DNA of 64,000 nucleotides, taken from positions 62,001-126,000 of the forward strand of contig ARYC01000200.1 of NCBI GenBank assembly GCA_000711775.1, given 5' to 3'. The position numbers and the translations under genes were made by a program. The number at the start of each line of letters is the position of its first letter. Position 1 is the first letter of the stretch. Shown piece after piece: positions 12,201 through 23,630 of the stretch. This DNA is from Oxytricha trifallax. Its lineage: Eukaryota > Ciliophora > Spirotrichea > Sporadotrichida > Oxytrichidae. Under the pieces are notes generated by a model. It saw nothing but the letters and a program-made list of their open reading frames with translations, was not told the origin of the DNA and ran no database searches.

Positions 12201-12954
12201 GGAAGTTAAGAAAATCAAATAATTAATCAATAAATTATATATTATGATTTAATTTACAAGCATTATTAGGCTATAATATAGGGACATTCATTCGAGTTCA
12301 AGATTAATTGCGAAATTTTATAATATTTAATTAATGTTTATAGTAATTTAGTTTAATAATTTCTTGCCCATTAAATTCTTCTTTAATGATAATTGGGATA
12401 TTATTTGATTTTAATTTTACTTCCAATCACTAACAATATAAAATTCAAAATAAAATAAAAATGAAATTATAATTGAATGTAGTGGATTAAAAGCATTTAA
12501 TGATACCTATATTGTGGGGTTTAATTTTAAATAATTAATAAAATAAGTTTTATACTGTATAAATCGCAATGAACTACATTAATTCCTTCACTGCTAGATA
12601 TTTAAGTAATGGAACAGTTTTTGATTATTATGAAATAAGTTTGCCAGAAATGAGGTCTGCTACTTAGATTAATTCGTTCTATGCAACTTACATCCTTGAC
12701 TAGTTTAATTCTTACTTTTTTTATAATACACATAAACATTTCAAATTTACTACGTCGGAGGGACTCAGAAAATTTAAAACACTCTCGGGGATTATACCTT
12801 TAAATAGGGGTTTGTCATGTCTAATATTCAATAAAATACATGTTGGGCAAATGTAATATCTAATTTACAAGTCGTTTTTACAAATGTGGGAATTGCTTTT
12901 TAAATAAAATGCTCATTATATTATTAATTGTTTCAAAATATATATATATATATG

Positions 12955-12987
<33 letters not shown>

Positions 12988-15900
12988 ATGATAAATATAA
13001 ATAAAGAAACTATTTTTCTTACAATTTAGGCGTTTTAAAATTATGTATGATATCTTAATTATTAATATTCTTTTGCGCCTGGGATTCCATCATAATTAAA
13101 TTCGAGAGATCACACAATCTAAAGTTTAAATAATTAAATATATATAAATTTATTTAAAAATTAACACATCAAAATGTAATATATTAGAAAATAAAAAATA
13201 TATATAATAATTTATAATCATAAATTATTTTGATGAATATTTCAAATAAAAAAGTTATATTCAGAATATAATTATAAGAATTTGACTGTCAATAAATTAT
13301 AAATATATCATATATAATTCTTTCTATTAATTTCAGCTTTATAATCTCATTAAGTGATATATTCAAAAGAAGGAATGTTTGGCAATTATATTTCAAATTT
13401 TCTAAGCATTTTTAAATTATATTTTGCTGAATGAGTGGTACATACAATCTACCTTGGAGATCGCCAAAATTAAAACAACATAATTAATAATAATTATTAA
13501 TATTTAATAAATATACTGAGACATAAAGTGGTTTGGCTTTTAATACAATTAGTGTATCCCTCGATCCTATCTATAGAAATCTGCACTTTACTTTACTGTT
13601 CCTGCCTTTAATTATCATCTTTTTATGTACTGATGGAACTTAAATAATTTTTAGTAATTTCTATTTCAAGTAGATTATATAATTTGTTCGAATTAAATTC
13701 TTTGTAACTTATAAGATTAGCCATATTTAAGCTCAATAAAGGGATCAGTTCATTATTAATATAGTATTTATAAATTAGTAAAATTCAAAACCCTCCTGTC
13801 CCACTTCCTTCATTTAACCTCAAATCTCAGTTAAAATCCTATAAAATAAAATAAATTAAATAAAATATTTGGGATTGCTTTCTTCTGTTCAGATTTATAA
13901 TATTAAAAAATCATAAAGATAAAATAATATATAATAGAGTAAAAGATTTTAGAAGTATAATTAGATATTATGAGAATTCTATTTATTTAATAATTATTTT
14001 TATATTTACATAAAAAATAATAATATTTTAAGAAAGAAATATTTTAATTCTCGCTATTGCATTTAATTTTTCAACTTTTAAGTAAAATCTAGCAAGTATT
14101 AATCATATTTAATAGTTTGTATAATAAAAATATTATCAAATCAAGTATGGTTTGATTAAAATAGGTTTTAATTCATCACATACAATTCAAATTTGAAATA
14201 ATTTACAATTTAAAGTTTCGACTTTCAGGACTACAAAGAATAAATTAGTATTAATTAGTTTAATTATTTTAAGATTACTAACCATCTGAAATACTAATTG
14301 TTGCATTTATCAAAGAACAACCTTCAATTTCTGGACAATTAAAGATTATTGTTAAAAATGTATAAAATTATGCTATTTAATATAATTATTAATTTATTAT
14401 CAGCAATAGTTTATCTTTACTATAAGATTGCTCAGGCATTTTAAATCTAAGCTTAAATTAATAATTAAAATAAGTTAATAAATTAATTATATTAATTTAT
14501 TTGAGATTTATAATAATATCCTTATTTTCAATTATTGCATTTGATAAGAGATAAAAAATAATATCTAATTTTATACCTTTTTATGATATCAATTTAAGAT
14601 ATTCTTTTATTTTATTTAAGATATTTAGCTTTGATACTTTAAGTAAGTAAGAAAAAGTAACATACTTCACTTAGTCAGGTGTTTAGGAGTATAAATTTTC
14701 GAATTTCACATACAATATATAAACTTGTGAAATTGTAAGAAATGTTCTAAATTAGAATATGACTCCTATTTCATAGCCTGGCATCTCATACAATTACTTA
14801 ATCAATAAAACTACTATTTTCATTGATAAATTTAAAACTTAATTTTATTTTATTGATACTGATTAGTATGTATAAGACACAGAGGTAGTAATAAAACTTT
14901 AAATTCAATATATTGCACAACCAACTCATGATTATTTGGATTTAACAATACACTTAGCAGTTAAACCTAATGAGAAATTTTAATCACTCTTAAATTAAGG
15001 AGCACCCACTTTTCAAACTTAGATATAAGATATTAAAATCATTCTAGACTCTTAAACCCTTTATTAAATGATTTATTTATTTTTAGAGTGTATTGAGATC
15101 TTAAAAAGGCTCTTTAAAAAATGCAGTTTGACGTAAGGACTTTGTGATTAATGTATATTGCAGCTCTTGAGTCTTACTCACTTCTCTGCCATAATCAAAA
15201 TATTTAATAATCATCTAGGATTTGTTGGAGTTTTCACAAATTTATCTTTAATATTCTTATAATCTCCGAGCTTATATCCTCTAAAATTATATGGATCTAA
15301 GCTTATTGATTTTTGAATTATTTTTATCAAATCGAACCCATAGTTAATAACTATTCATATTAAGAAAATTTATCTCTTGTTAAGTGAACTATAAAAATAT
15401 GTTTTCTGTAACTACAGCTCTTCTTCTAATCTATTTAATTTTCCAGAGTATTAAATTAATTTTGCCAGTAAATTTTTAAGTCTAATTATCTTTATTCAAT
15501 AAATAACTAAAGTGATAATTTGGATTACTCCACTTAATTTTATCTAAGTAGGCGTTAATTTTCTTAAACGTAGAGCAATAATTTTTGCATTATTTTATGA
15601 GGCTTGAATATATTTAAAGCTATACCTAAGATAATTAAAGGAAGCTAAATTTGCCTCATCTTTAATTATGTTAATTTGCCTAATTTTACTACAAAACTCA
15701 AAATAAGACTTCAATATAATTTAAAATTAGGATATTAAAACATCGAAAAAAAGAAATTTGAGGGTTTTTATTGCTGAAAAAGAATTTACATATTTATTCC
15801 CAATCATAACTGATCCTGATAAAGATAACTATTCAATGAAATTTATTGAGGGCAAGTAGGGGGTTGCTTGGCTCAACGCATGAGGAGCCAGTCTGCGGGG

Positions 15901-18900
15901 TTCAATCTGTCAGCTACTACACTCCTCGAATGGGCTGGACATCAGGATTTCCCTGCATAGATGAGTTTGCCTGGCTTGAGTTCAGCTTCCTAGATAATAG
16001 GGAGCAGGATGAAAGTACTCTCTGACTTCAAAAGTGAGAAGACGAAAACCATTAAAGCCAACGATAAGGATTTTTCTCTCACATTAGGTTAGGGTGCTGA
16101 AGCTACCACAGCGAAAGGATAGAATTTACGTTTCCCAGCAGCGGTGGGACTGGTAAGCGTTTTTCTCCACTCCCTGTTATCTAGTTGAATTCTACGAGCT
16201 GTGTTGTTCAGATTATGCTGTCAACATCTTGATTTTAAAGGTAGAATAGGTAATAGTGGAAGTTGCTTTTTTGGAGTTTTCTACTCCATAACTGCCACGT
16301 CAACTCACTCAGATACGTTTACGTCACGACTAAGATTGATGGTTTAATTTTAGTATTAAACAGTGATATGTTAAATTTATTTGATTTTATTCATTAAACA
16401 CACACAATGAAATTTATTACCAAATTACTTTATTTTAATCATTATTGAAATGAAAATTGATTGCGGAGGAGCAGTTATATTTACTGAGATATCAACTTAA
16501 AGTTTAAATTTCAAACCTAAAGAGAAAAATATTGGCAAGTATTATTGCAAAGTTACATTAACAGATGATAATTTTTATTAAAAATCTTCAACTACTATCA
16601 TCAATATTGTTGTTAGCTCAGTAAATATATAATTTTTAATTTACAAATAAAGTTCTATATAATCTTAAATTCTTGATTAACCTTTGTATATTTTAATCAT
16701 TTTTTAAATTTAAAAGAAAAACAAATTTAAATGATCATCCAGATCTTTTAATTTTAATAAATAATTATATCTCAGATATTGAGGAATTAATAAAAGATGA
16801 GATAGAGCATTATATTTTTAGAAATAATAACTCAAATCTTCTTAAAGCAAAAATTAAGAAAATTACTAAATATGGGGAAGTGTTTCTAAAATTTAATAGA
16901 GAAATTAAAATACCTCCTAGTTGTTTAACACTTGACTAAAGCAGTTTGCTCTTAATATAAATAATATAAATTTAAAATTAATCATCCAACCATCAGAAAC
17001 AAGTGACTTAAAAATGCTTGACTTTTCATGGAAAATTACTGATATTATAATTATTTATTTTATGATTGCACCAACAAATAATTAGTAATATAGTTAAGCT
17101 TTGAGAACCCACTTTATGTCTCAATTCAAGAAAGAGATTAACTTGACATAATATTTATGAGAAATGGGTTATTCAAGGATGCAAGCACTTTACAACCTAT
17201 TAAATTACAGTATACTTGTTCTGAATCTATTCCCAATTATGATTATATTTAAAAAAAATTTAGTATTGTAGGAATACATTAGAATTTGAATAGCTAGTAT
17301 GATTAATGAATTTATTAATTAAACGTGAGTGATAATTTTTTTAAAACCTAGAATATATTCGAATTGTTTCATAAAGTAAATATTGACTTGACTTGGTTAG
17401 AGGCGAGTCTATATTTTATTTATAGAACGTGGCAAAAAGATAATAATTTGGTGATTTTATTTAGTTAATTTTTGCCAAGATTAGTCCAGATTATTTTTTA
17501 TTTTTATTCGAACAAGTATTATATTAACTAGGTATTAAGAGAATTTTTGCCGCAAATTAAATAGATTAATTCATTAATTATACTAATTTTCCAAATTCCT
17601 ATGAATTTTTACAATTGTATTTTCTAATATTTATAACTTGACAAAAATAGTAACATATTTGTATCTTAATATTTTCTACTATAGGTCTTCTATATCAATA
17701 TGATAATTTGATTAAATTATAGACTTTTTAATCTATTCAATTTATTAAATATCTCCGAATAATAACATTATGTCAAAAATTAAATTCATATGAAATATTT
17801 TATGATAAAAAATATCAAAACAAAGGCTTGATGGAAGCCTCACGTGATGCTACATAAGTCTTAGTGATTAGCAATTTTGCAATAAATCTTATTATGTAAT
17901 TAAGAAATTTTTTTAAAGTATTTTAGGTCTTCTTCATTATAGTATTTATGGGGAATGATCAATCAAAATTAGCTTATTTATTAATAATATATTAATTTTA
18001 ACAAATTAAATATTTTCATTTAAATGCACTCTAGCTTATTTTGGCGATGCCTTTGTTTGATATTTAGTTTCCAGCAAACGCAAATTTATTATTTTTTATT
18101 ATTTTGAAACGCAAAGATGTTTTACAATCTTTTAACTTCAATGTCTTCATTTGATGTTTAAAACCTCAAATATTCTTAAATAAATTGTATTTATTTCTAA
18201 TTCTAAAATTTTATAGTTCTTCTCTAGCTTATAAAATGTCAATTTTAAAGTACACATATGCTTTAAATAGAGTATTTTCAATATATTTTTGAACATTATA
18301 AATATCCATATTGAATATAAATGGATTTTAATTCTACCAACATATTACTTATAAAATTGGTAAGTGCTGTTTAATGGCTCATAAAATTAATAAGTAACAA
18401 TTTTTTTATAACACTTAAATTGAAAAAAATATCATAAACATCTTATTTATTTTGTCATAAAAAATTTAACTATAGTCTCTGAAGATAGAAATCGAACTTA
18501 TTAAAATCTTTTTACAAATTTATAAAAATGAAATTATTTAATATAAAAAAATTAAAGTGCAATTTTCTGTATGAATTATTTATTAAATGAATGAGTATAC
18601 AATTATTACGTTAATTGGCTTAATCATTATTAATTAAGATTGTGTGACATTATTTATGCTATTAATTTATGTAATTTATATTTCATTAGATAAAGAAATT
18701 TAGTTAAGGAAGCATAATTAAATTATCAAACAATCATTTAGAAATCATATATTTTATTCTTTCTTAAATGTACAAAACATATTATTGATTATTTCTTCCT
18801 AAAATATAAAATTTTGATTTTATAACTTAAACATGATTTATTTTTTATACTTAATATATTTAATTAAATAAGAAGTTATTTTTTTATTTTATCTACCTAG

Positions 18901-21900
18901 TAGAGTACTAACCAAATTTTTTTATATTTTTTATATATAATAATTATAGTAGTTAGATTAAAATATTTTAGATTTAAAAGATGATGAATCTAATGATGAT
19001 GATTAAAACTAACAGTAGTCAGCTTATTCAGATAATTTTGAAGAAATGGATATCTTTTAATAATTTGTAATTTATAATAAACTTAACTCACTTACGATAT
19101 GAGCATTTGGACATAATACAGAATATGGGGAGTATGTTTTACTTTTTCATGGGAATTTTGATTCTTTATTCCACAATTTTGGTTGTTAAAATGCTAAGCC
19201 TAATTTTCAAACCATTTGCAAAGCTCTATTTGTTTTTGAAAAAGAGATTTATATTCAATTCTTTACTTTTTTTATCATAAAATTTAAATACTGCGATTCA
19301 TTTTAGAAGGCTATCTACAGATTTCAGTTTCAACTTTAATCAATTTAAGATTTGTAAATCAATCTAATATTAAAATCATTTTAGTTAAGTTGGGGAAGTG
19401 CTTAATAGATCTTTGCATCATTATTATAATAAATAAAAAAATAATTGGTTTAGTTTTATGAGCTTATTATTAAATTTAAAAATCTTACGTAAAATAAAAA
19501 ATAACAAATTCTTACAATAGTGACATTGCAATTTTTATCAGCTGTTGTATCTTACCCTATTTTAATCTCTTTTTTAACGCTTAAAAACTTTAAGCACTTA
19601 TAAAATCCTAAAAATTAAAACACAAAAATATTACTTATATTTTAGTTTTGTTCTTTTTGTTTTTAATTCAACATTATCTTTTAAAATTATAGTTTTATAT
19701 TTCAATTAGTTACTTTAAATTATCTAAACTCTTAAAATAAACCATTTAAATTGGAAATTATTTTTTATATTTTTTATTGTTATCATCTACATAAGTATAT
19801 CTTAGTTTAAAGAATCTTTCTGTGAAATAAAGTCTGCCATTTTGATATCCCTTAATGTAAAACTTATTAGGCAATCTAATTAAAAAAAATTTTAAAATTA
19901 AAATTCACTATATGTTTATAACCTCTGTATAACTTACATTATATAATTAATGCTACTTATTTAATAGTCTAATATTTTATTTTGAACTCTAATATAAACC
20001 ATGATCAAGCTAATTATAAACAATTTAAATTCTGAAAGAGCTTTGGTAAAAACATTTTGAATATTTAATATTTAAATGAATAATAATTTATTCAAAATTA
20101 ATTCATTCTCAAAAAATTATATCAAATTAAAGTTTCCATTAAACTTATATAATCTAAAACGAAACGATAATTTATTGTAACAGTATTGAATAATTTTATG
20201 ATTAAAAGTTTTCATAATTATTAAAATATTAACTTGTAATGATTATAACTACATTATTAAAGAAATAAATAAATAACTTATTAGATAGTTTATTTGTATT
20301 AATGTTGAGAAGATAGGAAGTTTCTTAATAATAAAAATAATAAATATTATAAAAGAAGTCTATACGAAGGAATGAATTTGAATTCAAAGTTTGGTGTAAT
20401 TTTTAATACAGTGTTTACTTTGAGAAGATTAATAGTTGCTTTTATTAGTTTTTAGTTTCTTGACTTTGCTGTTTTATAGATATAATTGTTCCTAATGACA
20501 AATATATTATCTATGATTTATTTGATTGCTGTAAGACCATTAGAGAATTAAAATACATATTAAATATTTATAAGAATAAAGTTCTAAATCATTTAGATAT
20601 TAAAAAGTTTGTAAAAATATACTAGGAGAACAATTACAGCATTTAGAGAGGCCTATAGATTGCTTAATAATTCTTAAAATCCGTAAAAGTTATGATTCTA
20701 AAATTTATATTTATATTTAAAGGTATTTAGTAAAATTGAGGGATGTCTATCAAAAGATGAAAAAGAGTATAAAGTAAGCATTATATTCGACATTGCTTTG
20801 ACGATGTTTTTATTAAGTTAGAATTGTAAGCTAATTTGTGAAAATAAATTTTTTAATTATATTATTTTAAAATTCATATAAATTTTTTTTCCAGATAAAT
20901 ATAAGAAATTCTTAGAATATAAGATTTATCTCACTAATTTTTTAATTTATTTACTCACTCACAATCATAACTAACTAATAAAGCTAAATCACCTAGAAAT
21001 ATTTAATGAGATATGTATAATGAGTATTTCGTATTGCCTATTTGCTTTTACTTCATTTGTGAGCAATCCATTAATCAGAAATGACTTGGGATATATTCTA
21101 ATTGGAATTACTTCTACTAATTTGCTTACTAACATGATTATTATACAAATAAAATAGTTTTTAAGAATTTATTTTAATCTTAATCTATCTAAAAAAGAAT
21201 ATTCTAATTCTAAATATTTATATTCTAAAAACATCTGTTTGTTAAAATTTATATAACACCTTTTTTAAAATAAAATGATTCAAATTAGATTTTAATTTAT
21301 TACATAAAATAAAAAAATATATAAATTAAAAAAACAGTAAAAATTTCTGTTTAGAAATATAATTAACAATAAATAATTACAAATTAATAAAAACCAAATA
21401 TTTTTAGATTATAAATATATCCAAGTAATATAATAATTGCAATTTCAATTAAAGCTATAAAAGAATCATTCAGAAATATTAAAGCAAAATTGTAAAATCT
21501 ATTAGGAAAGTTTAATTTCAAGAATAATGCAAAGAAAAATCTAACCTAAGGTTCATCATATTAAATATAAGAGATTAAAAGTGACATGAATATAATGAAC
21601 TCTCTGGAATAAAAAATATTATTAATTATAAAATCCTAAGCAAAAGACAACTCATTTAGTTACCATGAAGATGAATTCACAAATAATTAAACATAAGCAA
21701 ATTTGAATGATATCAATTCTAATTAAAATTCTCAAAATTTTGAACTAAAATCGAAGTTAGATTCACAAAAATTAGTAAGAGTTTAAAATAAAAAACATTA
21801 TTCGTTTAATTAAAGAAATATTAAGGGAAGTAAAAAACTAAACTTAACTTTCATGAATAAAAATGCACAAATCAATTAACTAGTTGATTCAGATATTGTT

Positions 21901-22136
21901 GATTAGAATAAAAATGAATTGAAACTAAGATATCAAATTGAGGACTTTCATTAGATTTTAAATTAAATTAAAATCAATAAACTTTATGATTTAATTAGAA
22001 AGTAGAGTAATTATAGCAATTTAACAAACCTTGGAATAATAACATGATTTAATAAACGATTAATAGGTTCAATAATGCTGCTAATCAGATATAATATTTT
22101 AATTTATATTAATTTAAATATAAAACGCAAACATGA
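9217..22136 (+). CDS. Gene 2: signal peptide, cadherin/Ig-like repeats, polytopic membrane domain; many IESs
   Basis: Complete paralog. ATG 9217 plus the exon after intron 9231-9288 gives a signal peptide (MQLLVFSLCMYLSSCQ). The extracellular part begins CFEGRIYPVILG and DLAIGGQTKNSDFL (to 9517) and continues in short MDSs at 9873-9970, 10014-10085, 10560-10647, 10669-10735, 10900-10975, 11440-11530, 12085-12140, 12465-12530, 12570-12720, 12740-12900, 13525-13635, 13780-13850, 14215-14370 and 14650-15043. A cadherin/Ig-like unit follows (ITDPDKDNYSMK, then KYYCKVTLTDDN; 15773-15841 plus 16456-16625), then 16750-17265, the segment QVLVISNFAINLIM at 17810-17895, and the membrane domain and tail from 17927 to TGA 22134-22136. 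All resolved junctions keep the frame, so the gene is probably intact after IES removal. Around 13560-13640 the frame is one base off relative to gene 3 and was not resolved. Closest relatives are genes 1 and 3. The family resembles 'cadg domain' proteins annotated in hypotrich ciliates (inference from domain pattern). Confidence 0.82.
9231..9288 (+). other. Intron in the signal peptide, gene 2 (58 nt)
   Basis: GTAAAATATT...GCATTTAG splits codon GT|G. Joining gives MQLLVFSLCMYLSSCQTCFEGR. Gene 3 has an intron with the same first ten bases at the same place. Confidence 0.75.
9518..9872 (+). other. IES, gene 2, pointer ATTT (355 bp)
   Basis: ATTT at 9514-9517 and 9869-9872. Join: TTC AAA TTT GCT AAG (TFKFAKILNPSS). 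Gene 3 has a 21-bp insert at the same site. Confidence 0.82.
9971..10013 (+). other. IES, gene 2, pointer TA (43 bp)
   Basis: TA at 9969-9970 and 10012-10013. Join: GAG ACA TAC ACT CTA (ETYTLVFLN). Gene 3 has a 43-bp TA insert at the same codon. Confidence 0.75.
10648..10668 (+). other. IES, gene 2, pointer ATTTT (21 bp)
   Basis: ATTTT at 10643-10647 and 10664-10668. Join: CAT ATT TTT GGA TTG (PHIFGLNYVN). Position shared with gene 3. Confidence 0.7.
12938..12990. repeat. TA dinucleotide microsatellite
   Basis: About 50 bases of almost pure alternating T and A with two GA interruptions, in the insert following the gene 2 coding block at 12740-12900. No other signal. Confidence 0.9.
15044..15772 (+). 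other. IES, gene 2, pointer ATT (729 bp)
   Basis: ATT at 15041-15043 and 15770-15772. Join: AAA ATC ATT GCT GAA AAA (IKIIAEKEFTYLFP), the same length as the gene 3 segment IKLVANAEQNILFP. A chance GATATTAAAA copy near 15731 gives a longer, worse-aligning join. Confidence 0.65.
15842..16455 (+). other. IES, gene 2, pointer AATGAAA, enlarged by a retroposon insertion (614 bp)
   Basis: AATGAAA at 15835-15841 and 16449-16455, with a third copy at 16406-16412 inside the retroposon's target duplication. Join: TAT TCA ATG AAA ATT GAT TGC (YSMKIDCGG). Removing the retroposon leaves an ancestral insert of about 43 bp, like the 42-bp IES at the same site in gene 3. Confidence 0.82.
15848..16404 (+). 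mobile_element. Retroposon-like repeat R, copy 1, 5'-truncated, inside a gene 2 IES
   Basis: Flanked by the 14-bp direct repeat CAATGAAATTTATT (15834-15847 and 16405-16418). The body is GC-richer than its surroundings (ACCACAGCGAAAGGAT, GTTTCCCAGCAG, CTGCCACGTCAACTCACTCA), and its 3' end reads AAATTTATTTGATTTTA then CATTAAA, as in the copy at 35610-36266. Its 5' end lies inside the longer copy. A long, copy-specific duplication with 5' truncation and a fixed 3' end is the pattern of target-primed reverse transcription (SINE/LINE tail); no reverse transcriptase is seen. Confidence 0.75.
16956..16975 (+). other. IES, gene 2, pointer TTAA (20 bp)
   Basis: TTAA at 16952-16955 and 16972-16975. 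Join: CTC TTA AAA TTA ATC (LLLKLIIQPSE). Confidence 0.7.
17044..17066 (+). other. IES, gene 2, pointer TGAT (23 bp)
   Basis: TGAT at 17040-17043 and 17063-17066. Join: ATT ACT GAT TGC ACC (KITDCTNKQ). Confidence 0.75.
17265..17615. mobile_element. Fold-back MITE, family A, degenerate copy in gene 2 IES
   Basis: Ends ATTGTAGGAATACATT and AATTTTTACAAT, with arms matching each other imperfectly (TTAATGAATT, TATTCGAA) and a central TTTGGTGATTT shared with the copy at 55873. It follows the gene 2 coding block ending near 17260 and lies in the insert before the next block at 17810. Confidence 0.6.
17896..17926 (+). other. Intron, gene 2 (31 nt)
   Basis: GTAATTAAG...GTATTTTAG splits AT|G; the product reads NFAINLIMSSSLQYLWGM. 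The position is shared with genes 3, 4 and 5. Confidence 0.8.
17980..18041 (+). other. IES, gene 2, pointer TAGCTTATTT (62 bp)
   Basis: The 10-bp pointer at 17970-17979 and 18032-18041. Join: AAT TAG CTT ATT TTG GCG (NQLILAMPLF), aligning with INALQLILAMPLL of gene 4. Confidence 0.92.
18085..18115 (+). other. IES, gene 2, pointer AAACGCAAA (31 bp)
   Basis: The 9-bp pointer at 18076-18084 and 18107-18115. Join: GCA AAC GCA AAG ATG TTT (PANAKMFYNLL). Confidence 0.92.
19057..19084 (+). other. IES, gene 2, pointer CTT (28 bp)
   Basis: CTT at 19054-19056 and 19082-19084. Join: ATC TTA ACT CAC TTA CGA (DILTHLRYE). Confidence 0.75.
19268..19292 (+). other. IES, gene 2, pointer TACT (25 bp)
   Basis: TACT at 19264-19267 and 19289-19292. 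Join: TCT TTA CTG CGA TTC (SLLRFILEG). Confidence 0.82.
19354..19384 (+). other. Intron, gene 2 (31 nt)
   Basis: GTAAATCAATC...CATTTTAG after AGA TTT, at the site equivalent to the gene 1 intron 382-413. Confidence 0.8.
20322..20359 (+). other. IES, gene 2, pointer GAAGT (38 bp)
   Basis: GAAGT at 20317-20321 and 20355-20359. Join: ATA GGA AGT CTA TAC (KIGSLYEG). Genes 1 and 3 use TAGGAA here, shifted by a few bases. Confidence 0.82.
20549..20577 (+). other. IES, gene 2, pointer AGAAT (29 bp)
   Basis: AGAAT at 20544-20548 and 20573-20577. Join: GAG AAT AAA GTT CTA (LENKVLN). Confidence 0.82.
20592..20991 (+). other. IES, gene 2, pointer CTAAATCA (400 bp)
   Basis: CTAAATCA at 20584-20591 and 20984-20991. 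Join: CTA AAT CAC CTA GAA (LNHLEIFNE). Confidence 0.88.
21966..21997 (+). other. IES, gene 2, pointer AATTA (32 bp)
   Basis: AATTA at 21961-21965 and 21993-21997. Join: ATT TTA AAT TAG AAA GTA (ILNQKVEQ). Confidence 0.75.
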
Positions 22137-22459
22137 AGTCGCAATAACAAACCCTATTAATAATTTGAAAAATCTATATCGTATATTGAATATAATAATT
22201 TAATATCATAATAAAATATTTATTTGCATTCAAAATGACTTTATTATAAAATTTGAATTTAAACATTCTTAATATTAATAAATTAATATTTTTTCCAGAT
22301 TTTAATCATCAAACTTTTACCTATAATGAAAAAATTCTTTAAGAATAAATATTAATATTTTTGATTAATTTATTTGATGAATTGTATTTTTGATTTAGTA
22401 AAACTTATAGCTAGTTATTTTTTTATTTTCTCTTTATATGAAATATTTTTTAGAAATTA

Positions 22460-22640
22460 ATTTATAATAAAAAATTTAAACTTTGTGGTATTAAATTTGA
22501 TGAAAATGAATAAACTTAATAAAAACATGATTCATTTAAAAAGAAAGAATTGTAAGATCAGAGTTAATCAACGATTGATTTTAGCTACTTTAGTGAAAAG
22601 TAATATATCCATTCAAATATTACTCTATATTAATTCTACG
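22460..22640 (+). repeat. Intergenic repeat E, copy 1 (downstream of gene 2)
   Basis: Shares GAAAATGAATAAA, then CATGATTCATTTAAAAAGAA, and TACTTTAGTGAAAAGTAATA with 26190-26380. Non-coding; both copies lie between genes 2 and 3. Confidence 0.5.
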
Positions 22641-23264
22641 CGTGAATTTTGAGAAAAAAATTTTTTCTCACATTTCATGAAATAAGCGGAAAAAATTATT
22701 AATTATAATTTAATTATATTATTTATTATTTTAATAATAATCAGTAATCTAAATGATTTTATCTTATGATTTTTTTTAAAGCCATCTCTAAATTATTTTA
22801 ATATTTAAAAACTATTGCGTTAATTAAACACTTATTATCATTATTTATTGCGAATATCAAATTAAAAATTATCTGATAATTTTAGAATTTAAAATATTTT
22901 TTACTGTTGATAGTCGATATATTATTATAATAATAAAATGAAACATTTATCAAAATTTGTATATTTAAATTAAAAAATTTTTCAATAAAGGAAGTTCTTT
23001 TTTTCTAACAATCTGAATTAAACTCGTATAAAGTTATTTGAAAAAATAGTTTCATGCAATTTTAATTAAATATTATATATTTTAATTATATTATCTTTTT
23101 CATGAAATGTTTTGCTTCGGCACAAAATGAAATTGAGAAAATAAGACATATAAAAGAATAAAAACATTAGAATAAGGGTGATTGATAAATTTTTTATTAA
23201 TATATAGCTAATAAGTAAAACTAAATAAAAACTTGATTAATTTAATCTTTTAAAAAAACTGGGT

Positions 23265-23344
23265 TTAATAGGATTCGAACTTTTGTTAAAAACTAATAAA
23301 CATGTTAATATTACCAACTCAATCATATACCATTTTAACTGTTT
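23265..23344 (-). pseudogene. tRNA-like relic
   Basis: On the minus strand the order ATGATTGAGTTGGTAATAT (A-box/D-arm-like, with a paired ATAT stem) followed about 35 bases later by AGTTCGAATCC (B-box/T-arm-like) resembles a tRNA. The acceptor and anticodon stems do not pair, so it is at best a decayed tRNA or tRNA-derived repeat. Confidence 0.4.
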
Positions 23345-23367
23345 GATTAATTTTTCTCCATTTTAAT

Positions 23368-23559
23368 ATGTTTAAAATAAAACTCATGTACAATCAGAGA
23401 TTTCAAAAATAGTACTAAAGGAGTCTCAATATTATAAAGAAGAAATCTCATAAATTTTAGAGAAATTACCTAGGAAAATTTCTTAGTGTAAAATAGGAAT
23501 ATCCTTTAACACTAGAGACTATTAACTTAAAGAGAAACAAATAACACAATTTCATGTGA
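23368..23559 (+). CDS. Small coding-like ORF (fragment Z), unknown
   Basis: From ATG 23368 to TGA 23557-23559, 63 codons with five Gln codons written TAA/TAG; composition is Lys/Gln/Arg-rich (HKFQRNYLGKFLSVKQEYPL). A second open stretch in another frame follows to about 23630, where a palindromic element begins. It may be an MDS of a small gene or an AT-rich chance ORF. No family recognised. Confidence 0.33.
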
Positions 23560-23630
23560 TGAGAATGAAAAAATAAGTGACAAAAACTATTTAGGAAAAA
23601 TACTAAAAACTTAGATGTATATATTGAGAT

